Shown here piece by piece: positions 1 through 5,142 of a stretch of 7,350 bases of DNA; position 1 is the stretch's first letter, and each line of letters opens with the position of its first letter. This stretch comes from MB1-2 sp046566065. GTDB taxonomy: Bacteria; Actinomycetota; CADDZG01; WHSQ01. The stretch spans positions 1 to 7,350 of the forward strand of contig JBKHXK010000060.1 of NCBI GenBank assembly GCA_046566065.1, in the 5' to 3' direction. The notes under the pieces were generated by a model that was not told where the DNA came from, ran no database searches, and worked only from the letters and a program-made list of their open reading frames with translations. Both the position numbers and the translations under genes were made by a program.

Positions 1-2
1 TC

Positions 3-1298
3 CAGGAGACCGCCGAGCGCATCGCCGCTGGCGAGGTAGTGCTCGAGCTTCCGCATGGGGAAGCCCATGACAAGGCCGCGCGCAGAGCGACGGCCGAGGC
101 AGAGCGCGCCGTCGAACGGATCGCGGCCGCGGCAACAGAGCGAGAGGCCAAGATCGACTCGGTAGGCGAAGCCGCCAAGCCCTGGTTCTACGAGATCGTC
201 GCGACCGGCAACANNNNNNNNNNGGACATCCCGCAAGCACAAGCTGCGGCCCGCGAGGGTTGCGACATCGTCGCGGTGATCCGCTCGACCGGGCAATCCC
301 TGCTGGACTACGTCCCCTTCGGCGCTACGACCGATGGCTTCGCAGGCACCTTCGCCACACAGGAGAACTTCCGCTTGATGCGCGCGGCGCTCGACGAGGT
401 GGGAGAAGAGCTCGGTCGCTACATCCGCCTGACGAACTACGCGAGCGGACTCTGCATGCCCGAGATCGCAGCGATGGCCGCCATGGAGCGCCTGGACATG
501 ATGCTGAACGACTGCATGTACGGGATCATCTTCCGAGACATCAACATGCAGCGCACGTTCGTCGACCAGCACTTCTCTCGCATGGTGCACGCGCTGGCCG
601 GGATCATCATCAACACCGGGGAGGACAACTACCTCACGACCGCGAACGCGATCGACTCGGCCCACACGGTGCTCGCCTCGCAGTTCCTCAACGAGCGTCT
701 AGCCCTCGTAGCGGGGTTGAAGGAAGAGCAGATGGGGCTGGGTCATGCCTTCGAGATCGATCCGGAGGCGCCCGACCAGATCGCGCTCGAGATCGCCCAC
801 GCGCAGCTGGTACGCGAATGCTTCCCGAACGCCCCTCTGAAGTACATGCCGCCCACCAAGCACATGACCGGGAACATCTTTCAGGGCTTCCTCTACGACG
901 GCATGTTCAACCTGGTCGGCGCGCTGACCGGCCAGGACATCATCCTGCTCGGGATGATGTCGGAGGGGGTCCACACCCCGTTCCTGTCGGATCGCGATCT
1001 GGCTCTCGAGAACGCCCGCTACGTGTTCGGCGGAGCCGCCACGCTGGCCGGCGAGATCCGATTCGAAGACGGCGGCGACGTTGAGCGGAGGGCGGCCCAG
1101 GTGCTCGAGGAGTGCCGCCAGATGCTGCGCAAGATCTCGGAGATCGGGATGTTCGACGCGATCGAAGCGGGCATGTTCGCCGACACCGTGCGTACCCGCA
1201 CCGGAGGCAAGGGCTTGGACGGTGTCGTGAAGAAGGCGCCCGACTACTTCAACCCGATCGTGGATCTCCTCACGGAACGAGTGGGGGGTGCAGTCTGA
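3..1298 (+). CDS. kamD: Lysine 5,6-aminomutase alpha subunit, 5'-truncated
   Basis: This is the large catalytic subunit of the adenosylcobalamin- and PLP-dependent aminomutase that moves the terminal amino group of L-beta-lysine (or D-lysine) to the neighbouring carbon, a cytoplasmic step of lysine fermentation. The frame is open to the left edge of the window, so the GTG at 39 is an internal codon and not a real start. About 431 residues are visible against about 515-520 for the family, so roughly the first 85 are missing. Recognisable family segments are TGQSLLDYVPFGATT (about 285-330), RLTNYASGLCMPEIAAM (about 426-476), GIIINTGEDNYLTTANAID (about 600-656), HTVLASQF (about 663-686), KYMPPTKHMTGNIF (about 840-881) and GGKGLDGVVKKAPDYFNP (about 1203-1256). 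Together these cover the TIM-barrel domain. A run of ten Ns interrupts the gene at 214-223 but the reading frame continues across it. The stop overlaps the kamE start by one base (TGATG). Homology is recalled from the family, not searched; I am confident of it. Confidence 0.93.
   Translation, partial: QETAERIAAGEVVLELPHGEAHDKAARRATAEAERAVERIAAAATEREAKIDSVGEAAKPWFYEIVATGNXXXXDIPQAQAAAREGCDIVAVIRSTGQSLLDYVPFGATTDGFAGTFATQENFRLMRAALDEVGEELGRYIRLTNYASGLCMPEIAAMAAMERLDMMLNDCMYGIIFRDINMQRTFVDQHFSRMVHALAGIIINTGEDNYLTTANAIDSAHTVLASQFLNERLALVAGLKEEQMGLGHAFEIDPEAPDQIALEIAHAQLVRECFPNAPLKYMPPTKHMTGNIFQGFLYDGMFNLVGALTGQDIILLGMMSEGVHTPFLSDRDLALENARYVFGGAATLAGEIRFEDGGDVERRAAQVLEECRQMLRKISEIGMFDAIEAGMFADTVRTRTGGKGLDGVVKKAPDYFNPIVDLLTERVGGAV
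214..223. other. Assembly gap (10 Ns) inside kamD
   Basis: Ten consecutive Ns lie between codons for ...ATGN and DIPQAQAAA.... From memory, family members read NIYEDIPQAQ here, with three residues between N and D. The bases flanking the gap (a at 213, g at 224) fit an ATC-TAC-GAG reading, which needs only seven bases. The ten Ns would therefore be a fixed-length placeholder, not a measured gap. Both 7 and 10 keep the frame, so the gene need not be broken here. Confidence 0.95.
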
Positions 1299-2032
1299 TG
1301 GAGATCCGGCCCTACGGAGACGCGACCGACGACGGGCTCGTGCAGCTCTCGTTCACGTTGCCGATCGCCGAGTCCGAGCGTGCCCGTCAGTCGGCGCTCG
1401 AACTGGCGCGCCGGATGGGTTTCACTCGCCCGCAGGTGGTCCACATGAAGGCGATGGGGCCCGAATTCACCTTCTTCGTGATGTACGGGGCCACGACGCA
1501 CACGATCGACCCGGACCTCGTCGAGGTGCGCGGGCGCGAGTTCCCGCTGCTGTCTTCGCCCGAGGTCAACCGGTTGATACGCGAGCGGCTGAAACGCCGC
1601 CTCGTCGTCGTCGGAGCCTGCACCGGAACCGACGCCCACACCGTGGGCCTCGACGCCATCCTCTCGATGAAGGGATTCGCCGGCGACAAGGGCCTCGAGT
1701 ACTTCCCCGAGATGCACGTCGTGAACATGGGGGCTCAGGTCTCACCCGACGAGATCGTCGCCACCGTGAAGGCCGAGCGGGCCGACGCGGTCCTGATCTC
1801 TCAGGTCGTGACGCAGCGGGACGCTCACATCCACCATCTGAGCGAGGTGCGCGAGGCGCTGGTGGAAGCAGGGGAGAGGGACCGCTTGATCCTCGTCGGG
1901 GGTGGGCCGAGGTTCTCGCCGGAGCAAGCCGCGGAGTTGGGTTACGACCGCATCTTCGGCAGGGGCACGAAACCCTCGGAGGTGGCCTCATACCTCGCGC
2001 ATGCGATCGCGACTGAGAGACTGTCGGCATGA
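1298..2032 (+). CDS. kamE: Lysine 5,6-aminomutase beta subunit (B12-binding)
   Basis: The partner of KamD; it carries the cobalamin-binding Rossmann domain and the PLP-anchoring lysine of lysine 5,6-aminomutase. The product has 244 residues (about 260 in the clostridial protein). It opens with the family signature MEIRPYGDATDDGLVQLSFTLP (first 22 residues), followed by a small dimerisation region to about residue 98. The B12 motif DxHxxG is D112-A-H114-T-V-G117, where His114 should be the lower cobalt ligand. Lys125, in SMKGF, is 11 residues after that His, the same spacing as His133 and Lys144 in the Clostridium sticklandii enzyme, so it should form the internal aldimine with PLP. The later loops ISQVVTQRDAHIHH (167-180) and LVGGGPRF (199-206) complete the Rossmann fold. 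The ATG start overlaps the kamD stop by one base and has a run of six Gs (1283-1288) about nine bases upstream as ribosome site. The stop overlaps the next start (ATGA). An open frame extends upstream inside kamD, but homology begins at this ATG. Confidence 0.96.
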   Translation: MEIRPYGDATDDGLVQLSFTLPIAESERARQSALELARRMGFTRPQVVHMKAMGPEFTFFVMYGATTHTIDPDLVEVRGREFPLLSSPEVNRLIRERLKRRLVVVGACTGTDAHTVGLDAILSMKGFAGDKGLEYFPEMHVVNMGAQVSPDEIVATVKAERADAVLISQVVTQRDAHIHHLSEVREALVEAGERDRLILVGGGPRFSPEQAAELGYDRIFGRGTKPSEVASYLAHAIATERLSA

Positions 2033-2424
2033 CGAAGGAAGGGCTCGAGGCCCGGCATCGCCTGCGGCTCTCGCAAGCCGACGCTCACTACGGGGGAGAT
2101 CTGGTTGCGGGCGGTCGGCTGATGGAGCTCTTCGGAGACGTCGCCACCGAGCTCTGCATCCGCTCCGACGGCGACGAGGGCCTGCTGGCCGGTTACTCCG
2201 AGGTCACCTTCCTGCAGCCGGTGTACGCAGGTGACTTCGTCGAGATCGTAGCGAAGATCGTCCGCTCGGGCGAGACCTCGCGCGAGATGGCCTTCCAGGT
2301 ACAGCGCTACGCGGCCCCCCGGCCGGATGTGTCGGAGTCCGCGGCGGATCTCTCGCTCGAACCGGAGGTGGTCGCGACCGCGACCGGCACCTGCGTCGTC
2401 AAGAAGGACCGGCAACGACGCTGA
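2029..2424 (+). CDS. kal: 3-aminobutyryl-CoA ammonia-lyase
   Basis: A 131-residue hotdog-fold protein that matches Kal of the lysine fermentation pathway, which eliminates ammonia from L-3-aminobutyryl-CoA to give crotonyl-CoA. Telling segments are LSQADAHYGGDLVAGGRLMELFGDVATEL (residues about 14-42), then DEGLLAGYSEVTFLQPVYAGDFVEI (about 49-73), the stretch RYAAPRPDVSESAADL (about 93-108) and the final strand ATATGTCVVKKD (about 116-127). The length is typical of the family. The ATG lies in a four-base overlap (ATGA) with kamE, which indicates translational coupling; only a weak purine-rich site (GAGAGA, about 2014-2019) precedes it. Position directly after kamDE agrees with known lysine-degradation clusters. 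The family resembles other hotdog thioesterases and dehydratases, but the conserved N-terminal segment and the neighbours make Kal much the best reading. Confidence 0.9.
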   Translation: MTKEGLEARHRLRLSQADAHYGGDLVAGGRLMELFGDVATELCIRSDGDEGLLAGYSEVTFLQPVYAGDFVEIVAKIVRSGETSREMAFQVQRYAAPRPDVSESAADLSLEPEVVATATGTCVVKKDRQRR

Positions 2425-2429
2425 CCGGC

Positions 2430-2435
2430 GATAAT
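2430..2435 (+). promoter_or_regulatory. Candidate -10 element of a leaderless promoter
   Basis: The hexamer GATAAT ends seven bases before the A of the ATG at 2442. That spacing puts transcription start at or next to the start codon, the arrangement described for leaderless mRNAs in actinobacteria. No Shine-Dalgarno sequence precedes the ATG, which fits. No convincing -35 box is seen around 2407-2413. The element lies in the 17-nt gap after kal, so the gene could be transcribed separately from the kam operon. Confidence 0.5.
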
Positions 2436-2441
2436 CGCCCG

Positions 2442-3662
2442 ATGGATACGAACGAGATCATGCAGACCTACGCCGATCTTGCTGTGCGCGTCGGCGTCAA
2501 CCTCCAACCGGGTCAGTACGTCCTGGTCCAGGCCAAGCTGGAGCACGTCCCCCTCGTGCGAGCCGTCACCGACGCTGCCTACAAGGCAGGTGCTCGATAC
2601 GTCTCGGTCATCTATCACGACGACCACGTGCGGCATTCGATGATCGAGCACGCGGCGGAGGAAGATCTGAGCTGGACGCCGCCCCACCTGCTCGAGGCAC
2701 TCAGGCATCTCGAGGAGACGGGTGGAGCCAAGATCTCCATCGTCGGAGACGCCGAGCCGAAACTTATGGCCGACCTCGACCCCGCCCGCGTCGGCAAGGC
2801 CAAGATGGTCGATCTGGCCAACCTCTCCATGGGCTCCATCAACCGCAAGACCGTGAACTGGACGATCGTGGCCTGCCCCAACGAGGGATGGGCCCGAGGC
2901 CTCTTCGGAGACCCGGACACCGAGCCCCTCTGGGACGCGGTCGCCAAGGCGACGCGGCTCTACGACGAGGATCCGGTCGAGTCGTGGTGGGCCCAGGTCG
3001 AACGGTTGAGCCAACGTGCCGACGCGGTCAACAAGTACAGCTTCGACGCCCTGCATTACCAAGGGCCGGGGACCGATCTCACGGTCGGCCTGCACGAGGA
3101 CGGCAACTGGGTGAGTGGGGATTTCGCTACCGCCAGCGGGATCCGGCACGTCCCGAACCTCCCGACGGAGGAGGTCTTCACGACCCCCGACTACCGGCGC
3201 GTAGACGGTGTCGTCAGCGCCACCATGCCGCTGCAACTTTCCGCCGAGGGCGTGACCGTGACCGATCTGAAGCTCACCTTCGAAGGGGGCAGGGCCGTCA
3301 AGGTCGAGGCCACCTCCGGTGGAGAAGTCGTCGAGGCCCAGATGTCGGTCGACGAGGGCGGGGCGAGACTCGGCGAGGTCGCGCTCGTAGACCGCGACTC
3401 GGCCGTCGGGCGGACCGGGATGATCTTCAACAACACGCTGTTCGACGAGAACGCGACCTCTCACATCGCCTACGGCGCCGCCTATTCCTTCTGCGTCGAG
3501 GGAGCTGCAGGGCTGTCCAAGGACGAGCTCGTGGCCCGGGGCATCAACGACTCCGCCGTGCACACCGACTTCATGATCGGGGGGCCGGGTGTCGACATCA
3601 CGGGCGTGACCAAGGCCGGCGACCGGGTGCCGATCATCGTCGACAACGTCTGGCAGCTCTAA
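2442..3662 (+). CDS. M29-family metallo-aminopeptidase (AmpS/PepS type)
   Basis: A 406-residue protein of the size and layout of peptidase family M29 (thermophilic aminopeptidase AmpT/AmpS, about 410 residues), cytoplasmic enzymes that use two divalent metal ions to remove N-terminal amino acids. No signal peptide is present. The N-terminal domain (about 1-180) holds the alpha/beta region with GQYVLVQAKLEHVPLVRAV. The C-terminal catalytic part has the expected metal ligands: Glu243/Glu244 in NLPTEEVFTTP, Glu312 in LGEVALVD, His341 in NATSHIAYG, and His374 with Asp376 in VHTDFMIGG. The Glu312-His341 spacing of 29 and the HxD pair agree with the characterised enzymes. The ATG at 2442 has no ribosome site but lies seven bases after a GATAAT hexamer, which suggests leaderless expression. 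It follows kal by 17 nt in the same direction, so read-through from the kam operon is also possible and peptide breakdown could feed lysine to that pathway (inference). Confidence 0.93.
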   Translation: MDTNEIMQTYADLAVRVGVNLQPGQYVLVQAKLEHVPLVRAVTDAAYKAGARYVSVIYHDDHVRHSMIEHAAEEDLSWTPPHLLEALRHLEETGGAKISIVGDAEPKLMADLDPARVGKAKMVDLANLSMGSINRKTVNWTIVACPNEGWARGLFGDPDTEPLWDAVAKATRLYDEDPVESWWAQVERLSQRADAVNKYSFDALHYQGPGTDLTVGLHEDGNWVSGDFATASGIRHVPNLPTEEVFTTPDYRRVDGVVSATMPLQLSAEGVTVTDLKLTFEGGRAVKVEATSGGEVVEAQMSVDEGGARLGEVALVDRDSAVGRTGMIFNNTLFDENATSHIAYGAAYSFCVEGAAGLSKDELVARGINDSAVHTDFMIGGPGVDITGVTKAGDRVPIIVDNVWQL

Positions 3663-3672
3663 GCATCCGAGC

Positions 3673-3717
3673 TTTGTTCGTAACCAGCGTCGATCTCCGG
3701 GCGCGTCTACGAACAAA
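3673..3717. repeat. Perfect 10-bp inverted repeat, 25-nt spacer
   Basis: TTTGTTCGTA at 3673-3682 is matched exactly by its reverse complement TACGAACAAA at 3708-3717. The pair begins ten bases after the M29 stop codon. As RNA it could form a 10-bp stem with a 25-nt loop. No T-run follows it on either strand, so it is not a canonical intrinsic terminator; it could be a two-site operator or a weak 3' stem-loop. The arms are AT-rich against a GC-rich background. Function unknown. Confidence 0.6.
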
Positions 3718-3776
3718 ACGAGCCAAGGTTGGATATCTCGAACGTGAAGGCTCTCGTGCCTGTCGGCGGTTTCCGG

Positions 3777-3782
3777 TAGGTT
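3777..3782 (+). promoter_or_regulatory. Possible -10 hexamer for the HAD gene
   Basis: TAGGTT fits the loose TAnnnT pattern of actinobacterial -10 elements and would start a transcript near 3789, giving a leader of about 40 nt. No recognisable -35 box is seen at the right distance. The 169-nt gap upstream makes a promoter here plausible, but the match itself is weak. Confidence 0.22.
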
Positions 3783-3831
3783 CTCCTCACCAACGTCTGC
3801 AGCGCCGAGCTCGGGATCGGAGTGATGCCTA

Positions 3832-4548
3832 GTGAGAAGAGTGGACGGCATCCGAGCAGTCACCTACGACTGCTGGGGGACCTTGCTGAAAGACCGTGAT
3901 TGGGAGGGCGCCATGGAGATCCGACTGGGCGCCCTTCTTCGCGTTCTGGATCTCTCCGAGGACGAGGGCCGGGCGCTTCTGGACGAGGCCTGGGCTCGCC
4001 ACGACGAGGCCTGGAAGCAGGTCGAGACGTTCGGCCCCGGCCGCATGGCCGCCTACTGCCTGGAGGCCAAGGGGATCTTCGACGACGACAAGATCCGGTC
4101 TCTCACAGAGGAATTCGAGCTTGCCTCCACCAACTCCGGCATCGAAGCGGTCGAGGGAGCCAAGGACACCCTTGCCGCGCTCCAGAGCAAAGGCATCAAG
4201 CTGGGTCTCGTCTGCGACACCGGCTTCACGCCGGGACACGTCGTGCGCGAACGCCTGGAGGAATGCGAGCTCGCCGAGCACCTCGAGGTCATGTGCTTCT
4301 CGGACGAGGTCGGTGTGCCGAAACCGGGACAGGAGATCTTCGCCAAGGCGCTCGCGAACCTAGGAGTTCGGCCGCCCGAGGCCCTGCACGTCGGGGACCT
4401 GAAGCGCACGGACATCGCCGGGGCCCACGACGTCGGCATGCACGCGGTCCGCTTCCGAGGCGTCCACAACGACAAGACGGATGCCACCGAGGCAGAGACC
4501 GTGATCGACCGTCACGAGCAGATCCTGGAGGTCCTGGGCCTGGACTAG
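3832..4548 (+). CDS. HAD-superfamily hydrolase
   Basis: A 238-residue haloacid-dehalogenase-superfamily protein, cytoplasmic, probably a small-molecule phosphatase; the substrate cannot be told from sequence. Motif I is Y-D13-C-W-G-T17-L, with Asp13 as nucleophile. A helical C1-type cap spans about residues 20-105. Motif II is LVCDT with Thr130, motif III is Lys164 in GVPKPGQEIF, and motif IV is GDLKRTD with Asp189 and Asp194 for Mg2+. The residue two after the nucleophile is Trp15, not the usual Asp acid/base. Haloacid dehalogenases also lack Asp here (they have Tyr), so a dehalogenase-like or slow phosphatase chemistry is possible. The GTG start at 3832 is supported by GGAG at 3819-3822, nine bases upstream; a second in-frame GTG at 3841 is the alternative. 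The final segment (about 211-238) is an acidic tail ending in a helix. It has about 170 nt of free sequence before it, so it probably forms its own unit. Confidence 0.9.
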   Translation: MRRVDGIRAVTYDCWGTLLKDRDWEGAMEIRLGALLRVLDLSEDEGRALLDEAWARHDEAWKQVETFGPGRMAAYCLEAKGIFDDDKIRSLTEEFELASTNSGIEAVEGAKDTLAALQSKGIKLGLVCDTGFTPGHVVRERLEECELAEHLEVMCFSDEVGVPKPGQEIFAKALANLGVRPPEALHVGDLKRTDIAGAHDVGMHAVRFRGVHNDKTDATEAETVIDRHEQILEVLGLD

Positions 4549-4596
4549 GGCCTACGCAAAACCGGCAGTTCGCTGTTCTAAGCGGTCCATCCGCGG

Positions 4597-4602
4597 TACC
4601 TT
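4597..4602 (+). promoter_or_regulatory. Possible -10 hexamer for the small exported protein
   Basis: TACCTT fits TAnnnT and would give a start near 4609. That leaves a leader of about 11 nt to the ATG at 4620, or 26 nt to the GTG at 4635. No good -35 box is visible. It lies in the 71-nt gap after the HAD gene. Confidence 0.25.
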
Positions 4603-4619
4603 TTCTTGGGAATATCTGG

Positions 4620-5132
4620 ATGAGAGGACCCGCGGTGGGCTTAGCTAGAGGCCGCCTCCGGCTGGCCGGGGTGGCTCTGGTCGCGTTACAGGTGACGGCT
4701 ATCGCCGCGCCCGTCGCGGCGGCCCCCGTCGAGGTCCAGCGGGACCGGGTCGACGGCAGCAGCTTCTTCACGTGGGACGCCGACACCGGGACCTTCCCCC
4801 CGGACGGCGACTACGGCTCCTCGCAGACGATCACGAGGGGGGACCGGGTCCATTTCTATGCCGACGCGGCGCCGGTCGAGGGTGCGCCGGCAGGGGAGCG
4901 CCTGCTCGGAACCTTGAGCCTTCGCTTGAAGGGGTCGCAGGCGGTTCGCTACGCGGGCACCTTCACCTTCACCGTGCAATGGGGAGACGTCGTGTTCCAC
5001 CGCCTCACCCAGGAGGCCTCGTTCACGCTTCGTCCGGCTTCGGGGAAGCGCAGGAAGGTCTTGCGCTTCCCCTTCGATCTAGAGGTAGACGGCATGTACG
5101 CCGTCTACGGGCGGTTCCGGGCCGGCTCCTAG
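4620..5132 (+). CDS. Small exported protein of unknown function
   Basis: I do not recognise a family. From the ATG at 4620 the product has 170 residues. It has a basic N-terminus (Arg10, Arg12, Arg14), a hydrophobic stretch about 15-30 (LAGVALVALQVTAIAA) and a likely signal peptidase site near AAA-P at 35-36, so it should be secreted by the Sec route. The mature part is rich in alternating beta-type segments, for example VRYAGTFTFTVQWGDVVFH (109-127) and KVLRFPFDLEVDGMYAVYGRF (146-166), suggesting a single beta-sandwich domain; this is inference. It has no cysteine and no second membrane segment. The start is uncertain: GAGAGGA at 4622-4628 is a good ribosome site for the in-frame GTG at 4635, which still leaves a complete signal peptide, while the ATG at 4620 has little upstream of it. 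Two TTA codons (4641-4643, 4686-4688) lie in the signal-peptide segment. It converges with the CocE-like gene, stops ten bases apart. Confidence 0.8.
   Translation: MRGPAVGLARGRLRLAGVALVALQVTAIAAPVAAAPVEVQRDRVDGSSFFTWDADTGTFPPDGDYGSSQTITRGDRVHFYADAAPVEGAPAGERLLGTLSLRLKGSQAVRYAGTFTFTVQWGDVVFHRLTQEASFTLRPASGKRRKVLRFPFDLEVDGMYAVYGRFRAGS
4622..4628 (+). promoter_or_regulatory. Ribosome binding site favouring GTG 4635
   Basis: GAGAGGA is followed by six bases and then an in-frame GTG at 4635. This is better placed than anything upstream of the ATG at 4620 and may mark the true start, giving a 165-residue precursor. Confidence 0.4.
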
Positions 5133-5142
5133 GACCCTCCGG

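Noticed and set aside
39..41. GTG at 39 as the start of kamD
   Set aside because: The frame is open back to the window edge and the family needs about 85 more N-terminal residues, so the gene is simply cut by the window.
3673..3717. The inverted repeat as an actinobacterial SOS (LexA) box
   Set aside because: The LexA box is CGAAC-N4-GTTCG; here the half-sites are in the opposite order and 25 nt apart.
2307..3863. A 518-codon open frame on the minus strand, antisense to kal and the M29 gene
   Set aside because: It is a shadow of the GC-rich M29 frame, which has all family motifs; the antisense product has no recognisable domain and an Asp/Val/Gly/Arg-skewed composition typical of reverse-frame readings.
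4582..4594. GCGG-TCCAT-CCGC as a terminator after the HAD gene
   Set aside because: A four-base stem with no T-run following is expected by chance in GC-rich DNA.
3900..4619. The upstream in-frame extension of the small exported protein through the HAD gene
   Set aside because: The extension is Arg/Gly/Pro-rich shadow sequence under the HAD frame. The signal peptide begins only at 4620 or 4635, so the real start is there.
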